A DNA stretch of 42,291 bases from JACDHQ01 sp036401195 (GTDB lineage Bacteria; Gemmatimonadota; Gemmatimonadetes; Gemmatimonadales; Gemmatimonadaceae). The DNA lies in the NCBI GenBank assembly GCA_036401195.1, contig DASWVQ010000106.1, positions 1-42,291 of the forward strand. Reading direction: 5' to 3'. Positions 8,217 through 16,899 of the stretch are shown piece after piece. A program made the position numbers and the translations under genes. A model generated the notes under the pieces. It was not told the origin of the DNA. It saw nothing but the letters and a program-made list of their open reading frames with translations, and did no database searches. Position 1 is the first letter of the stretch. Each line of letters starts with the position of its first letter.

Positions 8217-9242
8217 TCAGTGGCTCATGGAGGTGTGTTCCTTCGGCGTGCCCACCTGGATCATCCCCACGGCGCCCTTCTCCGCGTCGGCGAAGGAGTG
8301 GGTCACGAAGGGGTAGATCCCCTCGCCGCTGTGATCCTTGTCGAACACCGTCTCGAACACCACGCCGCCGCCGGCGGGGACTCCGTAGGTCTGCACTCCT
8401 TCCAGGGCGTGGCGCGGGTCACCGTCGGGATACACCCGGTCGAAGATGGCGCCCACGATGTGGAAGTCGCTGTCGAAGTTCGGCCCCGCATTCACCACGT
8501 AGAAGCGGACGCGATCACCGACGTCGACCTTGAGCGGGTGTCCCTTGTACTGGCCCGCCTTGCCGTTGAAGGCCACGTACGTCGCGCGCTTGTCCTTCTG
8601 CGCCTCCCAGTCGGGAAGCATCAGGTGCTGGGTCACGGTCGTCGAGTCGCCGGGCTTCGCGTAGAACTCGCTCTGCACGAGCACGAACTCCTTGTCGGCC
8701 TTCGTCCCCCAGCCCCCCTTGGGGTCCACGATGATGGGGAGATACATCCCCTGCATGATGTGCATCGTCACCGGCGGGGTGCCGCAGTGGACCATGTAGG
8801 CCCCGGCGTCGGTCGCGGTGAACTCGAACTGCACGGAGTCCTTCGGGACGATCATGCGGTAGGCGACGTTCGCCGGGATGCGCGCCGAGTGGAAGTCGAT
8901 CGAGTGCGGCATCGGCGACTCGTTGATCACGTTGATGCGGACGCGGTCGCCCACCTGCACGTGGATCGTCGGCCCCGGAACGGTGCCCCCGAAGGTCCAG
9001 CCCTGGTACTTCACGCCATCGGCGATCTCGATCTCCGCGTCGACGATCGGGATGCGGTACTCCTTCACCGGGGCGTCGGAGGCAGGCTTGAGGGTCGCGT
9101 CGAAGACGGGCCGGATCGGCGTGATGACCTTCGAGAAGTCGGTCAGCTCCACGCGCTCGTCGCGGCGGGCGGCGGTGAGCGCGGCAACACCCGCGGCGAC
9201 GACGGCGAGGACGACGGCTGTATTGACGATGCGTGAGCGCAT
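8217..9242 (-). CDS. nirK: Copper-containing nitrite reductase, two-domain
   Basis: Reduces nitrite to nitric oxide in the periplasm. The 341-residue product has an N-terminal signal or anchor (AVVLAVVAAGVAALTAA) and two cupredoxin domains. Ligands align with characterised NirK: type-1 and type-2 histidines and catalytic Asp in PHSIDFH; type-2 His and type-1 Cys in VHCGTPP; type-1 His and Met in TMHIMQGM; domain-2 active-site His in SDFHIVG; last type-2 His in YPFVTHSF. All expected copper and catalytic residues are thus visible. The ATG at 9242 follows a CAGGAG ribosome-binding site (9252-9257, complement). No nitric oxide reductase is seen in the window, but NO-related accessory genes follow at 11433-15047. 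Confidence 0.92.
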   Translation of the reverse strand: MRSRIVNTAVVLAVVAAGVAALTAARRDERVELTDFSKVITPIRPVFDATLKPASDAPVKEYRIPIVDAEIEIADGVKYQGWTFGGTVPGPTIHVQVGDRVRINVINESPMPHSIDFHSARIPANVAYRMIVPKDSVQFEFTATDAGAYMVHCGTPPVTMHIMQGMYLPIIVDPKGGWGTKADKEFVLVQSEFYAKPGDSTTVTQHLMLPDWEAQKDKRATYVAFNGKAGQYKGHPLKVDVGDRVRFYVVNAGPNFDSDFHIVGAIFDRVYPDGDPRHALEGVQTYGVPAGGGVVFETVFDKDHSGEGIYPFVTHSFADAEKGAVGMIQVGTPKEHTSMSH

Positions 9243-9474
9243 GATATCGGTCTCCTGCTGCGGAAAGGCGAGTGAATCAGTCGCAGAGGAAATTGCTTCG
9301 GCCCCGATGTGATTCCCGTCGGCGCAAGCTTGAACTTTCGTGCGGATTCCCCCGGGGGATCACGTGATGCCGGGCCGGGGAAACCCCTACGCGATCGCCG
9401 GGCTTGCAAGGACAGACCGCTACGCCGGACAGGGTTATGGTGCATGCAACCCCACTTCGATCAGGATCCCGAGC

Positions 9475-10950
9475 ATGCATCCAGCACCGGACGTCACCGC
9501 CTTCCCCGCCCCCTCGGCTCCCCCCCTCCCGCGCATCATCCAGGGGGGGATGGGGGTGGGCGTCTCCGACTGGCGGCTCGCCAACGCGGTGGCGCGCACC
9601 GGGGAGCTCGGGGTGGTCTCGGGCACCATGATGGACACGGTGCTCGTGCGCCGGCTCCAGGACGGGGACCCCGGCGGGCACATGCGCCGCGCGGCGTCGC
9701 ACTTCCCCATTCCCGGTGCCGCCGCGGAGGTGCTGGAGCGGTACTTCATCGAGGGGGGGCGCCGTCCCGGCACGCCGTACAAGGCGCTGCCGATGTACAA
9801 GCAGGTAGTGAGCGACGCGCGCCAGCGGGTGACGATGCTGGCGAACTTCGTGGAGGTGTGGCTCGCGCGCGAGGGGCACGAGAACCCGGTGGGGATCAAC
9901 CTCCTCACCAAGGTGCAGATGCCCAACCTGCCCTCGCTGTACGGGGCGATGCTCGCGGGCGTGAGCTTCGTGATCATGGGCGCGGGGATCCCGCGCGAGA
10001 TCCCGGGGGCGCTCGACGCCCTCACCACGCACCAGCCGGCGCGGATCCGCCTCGACGTGGAAGGGCTCGCGCGGGGCGAGGAGGAGTGGCTCTCCTTCAA
10101 CCCGAAGATGTTCTGGCCGGCGTCGGCCGCGCTCCCCGCGCTCGAGCGCCCGCGCTTCATCGCGGTGGTCTCGGCCGCGTCGCTCGCCATGACGCTGGCG
10201 CGCAAGTCCACCGGCCGGGTGGACGGCTTCGTGGTGGAGGCACCCACGGCGGGGGGACACAACGCGCCCCCGCGCGGTGAGATGCAGCTGAACGAGCGCG
10301 GGGAGCCGATCTACGGGGAGCGCGACGTGGTGGACCTGGAGAAGATGAAGGAGATCGGGCTCCCCTTCTGGCTCGCGGGGGGCACGGGCTCCCCCGAGGG
10401 GCTGCGCCGCTCCCTCGACGCGGGCGCCGCGGGGATCCAGGTGGGAACGCTCTTCGCCTTCTCGGCGGAATCGGGGCTCTCCAGCGAGGTGAAGTCGCGC
10501 GTGATCGCCGGCGCGATCGATGGCACCGCCGAGCTGCGCACCGATCCGCGCGCCTCGCCCACCGGGTATCCGTTCAAGGTGGTGGACCTGCCGGGCGACG
10601 CCGAGCGTGGCGCGAAGCGGGAGCGCGTCTGCGACCTCGGCTACCTGCGCGTCGCGGCGAAGGGACCGGACGGCCGCATGATCTACCGCTGCGCCGCGGA
10701 GCCGGTGGACACCTACGTCGCGAAGGGCGGGACGGTGGAGGAGACGGAAGGGCGCCGCTGCCTGTGCAACGGGCTGGCCGCCAACATCGACCTGGGGCAG
10801 GTGCGCGAAGGCGGAGTCGAGGAGACCACGCTGGTCACCAGCGGAGACGACCTGCTGGTGCTGAAGGACTTCTTCGCGGCGAATCCGGGGTACACGGCGA
10901 GGGAGGCGGTCGAGTACCTGGCGGCGGGGGTTCCGGCAGGGGTGAGCTGA
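9475..10950 (+). CDS. Nitronate monooxygenase family protein
   Basis: A 491-residue FMN-binding TIM-barrel protein of the nitronate monooxygenase (2-nitropropane dioxygenase) family. Markers are the N-terminal PRIIQGGMGVGVSDWRLA, the barrel-end glycine motif FWLAGGTGSPEG and the phosphate-binding AGAAGIQVGTLFAF. Characterised members oxidise alkyl nitronates to carbonyl plus nitrite; others are enoyl-ACP reductases. It is longer than classical enzymes and has a C-terminal extension with a Cys-x-Cys pair (RRCLCNGLAANID) typical of a less studied subgroup. ATG 9475 is preceded by an AGGA-like site; an upstream ATG at 9340 gives a basic leader with no conservation. Divergent from nirK with a 232-bp gap. 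Substrate is not known. Confidence 0.85.
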   Translation: MHPAPDVTAFPAPSAPPLPRIIQGGMGVGVSDWRLANAVARTGELGVVSGTMMDTVLVRRLQDGDPGGHMRRAASHFPIPGAAAEVLERYFIEGGRRPGTPYKALPMYKQVVSDARQRVTMLANFVEVWLAREGHENPVGINLLTKVQMPNLPSLYGAMLAGVSFVIMGAGIPREIPGALDALTTHQPARIRLDVEGLARGEEEWLSFNPKMFWPASAALPALERPRFIAVVSAASLAMTLARKSTGRVDGFVVEAPTAGGHNAPPRGEMQLNERGEPIYGERDVVDLEKMKEIGLPFWLAGGTGSPEGLRRSLDAGAAGIQVGTLFAFSAESGLSSEVKSRVIAGAIDGTAELRTDPRASPTGYPFKVVDLPGDAERGAKRERVCDLGYLRVAAKGPDGRMIYRCAAEPVDTYVAKGGTVEETEGRRCLCNGLAANIDLGQVREGGVEETTLVTSGDDLLVLKDFFAANPGYTAREAVEYLAAGVPAGVS

Positions 10951-10976
10951 ACGGCAACGGCCACTGATGGCTGGGG

Positions 10977-11402
10977 CCCTCGGCTCTCGGCCCTCGGCTC
11001 TCGGCTTTGGAACCGGAAGCGCGCCTGGGCCGCTACGCGGCCCTTTAGCGCGCCAACCTCGTGAGGTTACCCGCCGGGGCGATCGAGCGCGCGCGACCCC
11101 GCGCGTCGCTCGCTTCCGAAGTCGTGCCGAGGCCTGACGCCTGACGGCCGAGGCCCCCGCCCTCGCAGTTGCGGTTCGCCGTTGGTTGGTGAACGTCAAC
11201 GACGGGCAAGGGCGTCAGGCTTCGGGCGTCGGGCCTCGGCACGAATCCGGAAGCGCGCCTTGGCGGCTGCGCCGCCCTTTAGCGCGCCAACCACATGAGA
11301 TTGACCTTCGCCGGAAAAGGAAGATCGAGCGCGCGCGCCCCCGCGCGCCGCTCGCTTCCGATTTCGTGCCGAGCGCCGAGGGCCGAGGGCCGAGAGCCGG
11401 CG
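10977..11402. repeat. Two-unit intergenic repeat element inside nested inverted arms
   Basis: Fills the 482-bp gene-free gap. Outer arms 10977-11005 and 11369-11400 (CTCGGC/GCCGAG-rich) are inverted repeats, as are inner arms 11121-11152 and 11205-11243, all centred near 11185. Between them lie two direct copies of a ~110-bp unit (11014-11118 and 11248-11360). Each begins CGGAAGCG, ends CGCTTCCG, and carries an internal hairpin followed by the conserved CCTTTAGCGCGCCAAC. The hairpin stems differ by a compensatory C-G to G-C change between copies. No coding capacity is credible here. Confidence 0.8.
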
Positions 11403-11432
11403 GCCGTCAGTGGCCGTTGACGTTCCCTGAGG

Positions 11433-11765
11433 TCAGCGGGTTCCCGGCCTCGGCGTGATCACCGCCATCACCACGAACCGCTCGCTTCCCGCCTTCATCG
11501 CGTGAACCTCGTTCGGCTCGTAGGCGACCACGTCGCCCACCCCGAACTCCACCGCCCCTTCCGCCCCGCTCACGGTGCCGCGCCCCTCGACGCCCACGAG
11601 GATCACGGTGGAGGGCGACGTATGCGCCGCGACTTCCTGCCCGGGCTCGATGCGGAACGTCACCAGCCGCGCGTCGGGGGAATCGTGCAGCATCGCCGTC
11701 GCGGGACGGGTGGGGTTCGCCGAGACCGCCGCGGCGGCCACGGTGCGGGGATCGTAGCGCTTCAT
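11433..11765 (-). CDS. Small single-domain cupin protein
   Basis: A 110-residue cupin. Motif 1 resembles EVAAHTSPSTVILVGVEGRG, with one His where many cupins have two, and motif 2 is VAYEPNEVHAMKA. It may bind a metal through these histidines. It is the last gene of a three-gene minus-strand operon: its ATG overlaps the TGA of the DUF542 gene (11762-11765). Linkage to DUF542 and DUF59 genes beside a CRP/FNR-type regulator suggests a role in nitrogen-oxide or iron-sulfur stress. That role is inference; the cupin fold itself is well supported. Confidence 0.8.
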   Translation of the reverse strand: MKRYDPRTVAAAAVSANPTRPATAMLHDSPDARLVTFRIEPGQEVAAHTSPSTVILVGVEGRGTVSGAEGAVEFGVGDVVAYEPNEVHAMKAGSERFVVMAVITPRPGTR

Positions 11766-12007
11766 GCGCCCTCGACGCGGGCCACCAGCGCCTGGTAGAG
11801 CGCGTCGGGATCGGCACCGTCGCGCTGCGCCGCCTCGTCGAGCGGCACCGCGCCGCCGCAGCAGGCGTCGATGCCGAAGCGGTTGAACACCTCGACCGTC
11901 TCCGGGAAGAGGGCGATCGTCGCGTTCACGGTGAGCGCGCGGGGAAGCGCGGCGCGCGTGCTGTCGGTGCTCATCAAGGGGGCCTCGTGTGTCGTGAAAG
12001 TCGTCAT
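11762..12007 (-). CDS. DUF542 (ScdA/RIC N-terminal domain) protein
   Basis: An 81-residue protein matching the short N-terminal domain of the di-iron repair protein RIC/ScdA/YtfE: VNATIALFPETVEVFNRFGIDACCGG, with the paired cysteines followed by glycines. In full-length RIC a hemerythrin domain follows; here it is absent, so this is a stand-alone domain as found beside other NO-response genes. The ATG at 12007 overlaps the upstream DUF59 stop (TCAT at 12004-12007 on the plus strand), implying translational coupling. A second in-frame ATG (MSTDSTRAALP) at about 11974 is possible. RIC proteins repair iron-sulfur clusters damaged by NO; this domain's own function is less clear. Confidence 0.8.
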   Translation of the reverse strand: MTTFTTHEAPLMSTDSTRAALPRALTVNATIALFPETVEVFNRFGIDACCGGAVPLDEAAQRDGADPDALYQALVARVEGA

Positions 12008-12303
12008 CGCGTCCAGGCGTCGCCGGCGATCATCCCGGAGTGCCAGGCGGGGTCCCACACCAGGGAGAGGTCCAGCGCGGTCACCGCGGGCACGAACGCG
12101 ATCGCGTCGCGGATCCCCTGCTCGATGATCGCCTCCATGGGACAGCCCGGCGTGGTGAGGGTGAAGATCACGCGCGCACGTCCATCGGCGAGCTCCACGC
12201 CGTACACCAGGCCGAGCGTCACGATGTCGAGCCCGATCTCGGGATCGATCACGAGACGGAGGGCCTTCCAGATCTCGGCTTCGGTGCCGCTGGCGATGGT
12301 CAC
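12004..12303 (-). CDS. DUF59/PaaD-like metal-sulfur cluster assembly protein
   Basis: A 99-residue MIP18/PaaD-family protein: IWKALRLVIDPEIGLDIVTLGLVYGVELADG, then FTLTTPGCPMEAIIEQGI with the conserved Cys. Relatives (SufT, PaaD, CIA2) help iron-sulfur cluster maturation. The GTG start at 12303 is chosen because a strong AGGAG lies seven bases upstream on the minus strand. It heads the operon with DUF542 and cupin genes and is divergent from the CRP/FNR-type regulator; the 102-bp gap holds a CRP-type palindrome. The combination fits repair of iron-sulfur proteins during nitrosative stress, as an inference. Confidence 0.88.
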   Translation of the reverse strand: MTIASGTEAEIWKALRLVIDPEIGLDIVTLGLVYGVELADGRARVIFTLTTPGCPMEAIIEQGIRDAIAFVPAVTALDLSLVWDPAWHSGMIAGDAWTR

Positions 12304-12370
12304 GTGGAGCTCCTGGGGGAGGGGCGTTCGGTATCCAGATGAATCCTGTCGGATATATTCCGCGGGGTGC

Positions 12371-12384
12371 GTGACTGTTGTCAC
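12371..12384. promoter_or_regulatory. CRP/FNR-type operator between DUF59 operon and regulator
   Basis: Perfect palindrome GTGA-N6-TCAC (GTGACTGTTGTCAC), which has the core spacing of CRP-family sites. It lies 22 bases upstream of the regulator ATG, and TATA-like hexamers flank it on both sides (about 12353-12360 and 12392-12397), as expected for a divergent promoter. The regulator at 12406 probably binds it. Confidence 0.65.
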
Positions 12385-12405
12385 AGCCCCGGCTATATCC
12401 CAGAC

Positions 12406-13119
12406 ATGGACCCGCGCGACGTCACCGTCCTCCTCCGGGGGATCCCCATCTTCGGCGAGCTCGACGAGGCCTCCCTCGACCGGCTCGCCGCGCGCTGCGT
12501 GCAACGTACCCTCCCCTCCGGCTCCCTGCTCTTCAGCACCGGCGAGGAATGCCGCGGCCTGTACATCGTGGCGGAGGGGCGGGTCCGCATCTATCGGGTG
12601 AGTCCCGACGGGCGCGAGCAGGTGCTGCACATCGAGGGGGCGGGGCGCACGGTGGCGGAGCTCCCCCTCTTCGACGGCGGGAAGTATCCCGCCTCCGCCG
12701 ACACCATGGAGGAGACACGCCTGGTGTTCCTCCCCCGCGCCGAGTTCGAGCGGCTGTACCGCACCAATCCCGACGCGGCCGACGCCATCATCCGCGCCCT
12801 GGGGAAGCGCCTCCGCCACCTGGTGCACGTGACGGAGACGCTGGCCTTCCGCGACGTGGCGGCGCGGCTCGCCATGCTGCTCGCCGGCTACGCCGAGCGC
12901 GAGGGGCGCCCCGTGGCCGGGGGGATCGAGGTGACCCTCGAACGGACGCAGGAAGAGCTGGCGCTGGAGATCGGCGCGGCCCGCGAGTCGGTGTCGCGCG
13001 CCCTGCGGCAGCTCCTCCGGAAGGGGGTGCTCGCCGAGGTGGATCGCGACCGGGTGGTGATCCCCGACGTCGCCCGGCTGCGGATGCTGGCCGCGCCCGG
13101 GGAGCGACCGCGGATGTAG
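12406..13119 (+). CDS. CRP/FNR-family transcriptional regulator (NO/redox type candidate)
   Basis: A 237-residue cyclic-nucleotide-binding-fold regulator (about 10-130; GSLLFSTGEECRGLYIVAEGRVRIYR) with a C-terminal winged helix (about 155-225; TQEELALEIGAARESVSRALRQL). The recognition helix reads RE-x-x-SR, intermediate between CRP (RETVGR) and FNR (ETISR). The N-terminal four-cysteine cluster of FNR is absent, so it is more like the DNR/NNR regulators of denitrification. The ATG at 12406 is preferred over 12367, which would place the operator inside the gene. Its position between iron-sulfur repair genes and a NnrS-like gene suggests it controls both sides. Confidence 0.88.
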   Translation: MDPRDVTVLLRGIPIFGELDEASLDRLAARCVQRTLPSGSLLFSTGEECRGLYIVAEGRVRIYRVSPDGREQVLHIEGAGRTVAELPLFDGGKYPASADTMEETRLVFLPRAEFERLYRTNPDAADAIIRALGKRLRHLVHVTETLAFRDVAARLAMLLAGYAEREGRPVAGGIEVTLERTQEELALEIGAARESVSRALRQLLRKGVLAEVDRDRVVIPDVARLRMLAAPGERPRM

Positions 13120-13167
13120 CACCGGCGGGGGCGCGAGTTGGGAAATCCGACGCTTGCCCTCCCCATT

Positions 13168-13181
13168 GCGACAACCGTCAC
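13168..13181 (+). promoter_or_regulatory. Second CRP-type site upstream of the NnrS-like gene
   Basis: GCGA-CAACCG-TCAC, one base from a perfect GTGA-N6-TCAC. In the complementary orientation the first site reads GACAACAGTCAC against GACAACCGTCAC here, so 11 of 12 core bases agree. It ends 34 bases before the chosen start at 13216. Confidence 0.5.
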
Positions 13182-13215
13182 ACCCTGCTCCGCGCCGGGG
13201 AGCGAGACTCGGGAC

Positions 13216-14523
13216 ATGGCTGCTCCCGTCATGCCCTCCGCCGCCTCCACGATGACCACCGCCGCGGCGCCCCGCTCCGCGTCGGACCTGTCGCTGCGGC
13301 TGGCGGCGCTGCACTTCACCGCCTCCACACTGTTCCTGCTCGCCGGATCGGCGGGATTGCTCTGGATCGCGCCCCTGCTCGCCGGGGGACTCTTCCCCGA
13401 GCGCGGGGTCGCGGCGGTCACGCACCTCTTCACCCTGGGGTGGATCACCACGACCATCCTCGGCGCCCTCTACCAGCTCCTGCCGGTGGCGCTGGGGGCG
13501 CCGGTGAAGTGGGAGCGGCTCGGGCACGCGAGCATCTGGACCTTCGCGCCAGGCATCGCGCTTTTCGTCGCGGGGGTCGCGACCGGGCAGGTGGTGCTGC
13601 ACCACGCGGGGATCGCGCTGGTCACGACCGGGATCGTCATCGCGCTGGTGAACTTCGCGTCGTCGCTCCGCCGTGCCACCGCGCGCGACACCACCTGGTG
13701 GGGGATCGCGATCGCCCTCGGCTTCCTCGCCTCTACCCTGGTGCTCGGCGTGGTGCTCCTGCACAACATCCACACCGGATTCCTGGGCGCGGCGCGGCTG
13801 CGGGTGCTCGGCGTGCACCTGCACGTGGCGATCGGGGGCTTCGTGCTGGTGCTGATGATCGGCGTGTCGCAGCGGCTGCTCCCCATGTTCCTGCTCGCGC
13901 ACGGGGTGAGCGACGCGTGGGCGCGGCGCGCCCTCGTGGTCTTGCCGCTGGGGGTCGCGACGCTGGCGACGGGGCTCGCCACCGCGCATCCCGGCGCCGT
14001 GAGCGCGGGGGCGGTGCTGATGGCCGCGGGCGTGGCGTTCTACGCCACGCAGGTGCGCGCGCTCTTCCGTGCCCGGGTGCGGCGGAAGGTGGACCCGGGG
14101 ATGCGGTTCGTCGCCACCTCGTTCGCCTTCGTCGCCGCCGCGGTGGTCCTGGGGCTCGTGGTCGCCTTCACCGGCGCCGCGGCACACCCGCGCATCGCCA
14201 CCGCGTACGTCATCGCGGCGATCCCGGGGGCGGTGGGACTCTTCCTCACCGGGCACGCGTACAAGGTGATCCCCATGCTCGCCTGGACGGCGCACTACCG
14301 CGGCCGCATGGGCCGCGGCGCGGTTCCAACGGTCGCCGACACCTGGTCGGCCCGGTGGGCGCTCGCGCAGCTCGCCCTCATGGCGCTCGGCACCACCATC
14401 ATGGGCGCGGGGACGCTCGCCGGCCATGCGCATTGCGTGCGCATGGGCGCCGCCCTCTTCACCGCCGGCACCCTCATCTTCGCCGCGCAGCTCTGGCGCG
14501 TGGCCCACGGACCCCGGACATGA
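13216..14523 (+). CDS. Multi-pass membrane protein, NnrS / heme-copper-oxidase-subunit-I-like
   Basis: A 435-residue protein with about twelve hydrophobic segments and histidines at membrane-edge positions (VTHLFTLGWITT, LHNIHTGFLG, GVHLHVAIGGFVL, GHAYKVIPMLAWTAHY). These patterns resemble NnrS and short oxidase-subunit-I-like proteins of nitrogen-oxide clusters, which may bind heme. It lacks the full CuB histidine set of a true oxidase. Start 13216 lies downstream of the CRP-type site and has a GGGGAG-like stretch upstream; earlier (13138) and later (13231, 13252) ATGs are possible. Its stop overlaps the DUF2249 start. NnrS has been linked to protection from NO; transfer of that role here is inference. 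Confidence 0.7.
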   Translation: MAAPVMPSAASTMTTAAAPRSASDLSLRLAALHFTASTLFLLAGSAGLLWIAPLLAGGLFPERGVAAVTHLFTLGWITTTILGALYQLLPVALGAPVKWERLGHASIWTFAPGIALFVAGVATGQVVLHHAGIALVTTGIVIALVNFASSLRRATARDTTWWGIAIALGFLASTLVLGVVLLHNIHTGFLGAARLRVLGVHLHVAIGGFVLVLMIGVSQRLLPMFLLAHGVSDAWARRALVVLPLGVATLATGLATAHPGAVSAGAVLMAAGVAFYATQVRALFRARVRRKVDPGMRFVATSFAFVAAAVVLGLVVAFTGAAAHPRIATAYVIAAIPGAVGLFLTGHAYKVIPMLAWTAHYRGRMGRGAVPTVADTWSARWALAQLALMALGTTIMGAGTLAGHAHCVRMGAALFTAGTLIFAAQLWRVAHGPRT

Positions 14524-14780
14524 CCACACCATCGCAACGCCCGGCGACCGCGCCGGAGCTCGAGCTCGACGTGCGCGACGTGCTGCGCGCGGGGGGCGAG
14601 CCCTTCCCGCAGATCATGGCGGCCGTCGAATCGCTCGGGGCGGCCGAAGTGCTCCACCTGCGCGCGACCTTCGAGCCGAAGCCCCTCCTCAACCTCCTCG
14701 GCAGCCGCGGCTTCGCGCACGAGACGAAGGCGCACGCCCCCGACGACTGGTCCGCCTGGTTCTGGCGAGCCGGCGAGTAG
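14520..14780 (+). CDS. DUF2249 protein, first copy
   Basis: An 86-residue protein with the DUF2249 pattern: an N-terminal LELDVRDVL, a GEPFPQIMAAVESL helix, HLRATFEPKPLLNLLGSRGF and a C-terminal aromatic strand (WSAWFWRAGE). The fold is SirA/TusA-like. Members recur beside denitrification and NO-response genes but have no settled biochemical role. It overlaps the membrane-protein stop by four bases, so it is translated with it. Confidence 0.85.
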   Translation: MTTPSQRPATAPELELDVRDVLRAGGEPFPQIMAAVESLGAAEVLHLRATFEPKPLLNLLGSRGFAHETKAHAPDDWSAWFWRAGE

Positions 14781-14813
14781 TCGCCCTTCCTCCCCATCAC
14801 CCCACCAACCCTC

Positions 14814-15047
14814 ATGACGACCCAGCTCATCGAGCTCGACGTGCGCGTGATTCCCCCGCGCGAGAAGCACCCCACCATCTTCAACACCTTCGACACCCTC
14901 GCCAGCGGGCAGTCGATGGTGATCATCAACGATCACGACCCGCGCCCGCTGCGCTACCAGCTGGCCGCCGAGCGTCCGGAGCAGTTCGAGTGGACGTACG
15001 AGCTGCAGGGCCCCGACGTGTGGCGGGTGAAGATCGACCGGAAGTGA
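14814..15047 (+). CDS. DUF2249 protein, second copy
   Basis: A 77-residue paralogue of the preceding gene: ELDVRVIPPREKHPTIFNTF, GQSMVIINDHDPRPLRYQL and a terminal FEWTYELQGPDVWRVKI strand. It represents the other DUF2249 branch, with an HPTIF helix start and a DHDPRPL turn in place of FEPKPLL. It starts 33 bases after the first copy and ends the nitrogen-oxide operon. Histidine and aspartate in the turn could bind metal, which is speculative. Confidence 0.85.
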   Translation: MTTQLIELDVRVIPPREKHPTIFNTFDTLASGQSMVIINDHDPRPLRYQLAAERPEQFEWTYELQGPDVWRVKIDRK

Positions 15048-15086
15048 CCGCGCGGGGGTGAGCCTGGGGCAGCGCCTGGCGCGGCG

Positions 15087-15519
15087 CATCCGGGCTCCTC
15101 GCGCATCGCGCTGCATCGGCGCTCCTCGCGCAACGCGGTGCTACACGGATGACGCGGGTGACGCGGATGACGCGGTGTCGGGACGGCAGTCCCACCCCAG
15201 CCGCGCCTCACCGAGCAAGATTCAACGGCGAACAGATTGGGAACGGCCCCGGGAAGCAATGGCTTCCCGGGGCCGTTCCACCAAGTCACGAAGCTCGAGG
15301 GGGATGAGATTCTGCCCGCCGGCGCATCGGGACCGCGTCATCCGTGTCACCCGCGTCATCCGTGTCACCCGCGTCATCCGTGTAGCACCGCGTTGCGCGA
15401 GGAGCCGGGATGCGCCCCGTTGCGCGAGGAGCCCGGAAGGCACCGCGTTGCGCGAGGAGCCCGGAAGGCACCGCGTTGCGGGACGGGGCCGGAGGCACCG
15501 CCTTGCGCGAGGACGCCCG
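15087..15519. repeat. Nested inverted-repeat element with two tandem-repeat families
   Basis: Occupies most of the gene-free stretch 15048-15603. On the right, five tandem 27-28-bp units of the form CACCGCGTTGCGCGAGGAGC run from 15386 to about 15519, preceded by an 18-bp tandem (CGCGTCATCCGTGTCACC) at 15334-15384. On the left the same two families recur in reverse order and orientation (15087-15140 and 15141-15176). The axis of symmetry (about 15262) coincides with the central hairpin at 15240-15279, so the whole block is one nested palindrome. Units are contiguous without spacers, so it is not a CRISPR array. Confidence 0.8.
15240..15279. repeat. Perfect 18-bp-stem hairpin at the centre of the element
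   Basis: The 18-base arms at 15240-15257 and 15262-15279 pair perfectly around the four-base loop AATG. It lies between the DUF2249 operon and the next gene and could stop transcription, but no T-run follows on either side. It forms the core of the nested palindrome. Confidence 0.75.
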
Positions 15520-15603
15520 CGCCGGCCCCCCTGGCCCCTGGCCCCTAGCCCCTGGCCCCCCGCGGCGGTATATCCGGGCGTCCTCCCTCCCGGCCCGGCC
15601 CCC

Positions 15604-16895
<1,292 letters not shown>

Positions 16896-16899
<4 letters not shown>

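Noticed and set aside
9359..9368. ATCACGTGAT palindrome in the nirK upstream region as an FNR/NNR box
   Set aside because: It has no TTGAT-N4-ATCAA or GTGA-N6-TCAC pattern, and a 10-bp palindrome can arise by chance.
12004..14532. An 842-codon open frame on the minus strand across the regulator and membrane-protein genes
   Set aside because: Only its last 99 codons are a real gene (DUF59, with AGGAG and GTG at 12303). The rest is the complement of well-supported plus-strand genes and has the Arg/His/Glu-rich composition typical of GC-rich shadow frames.
15386..15519. Possible CRISPR array from regularly repeated 27-28-bp units
   Set aside because: Units are contiguous with no spacers, have inverted counterparts at 15087-15140, and no cas gene is near.
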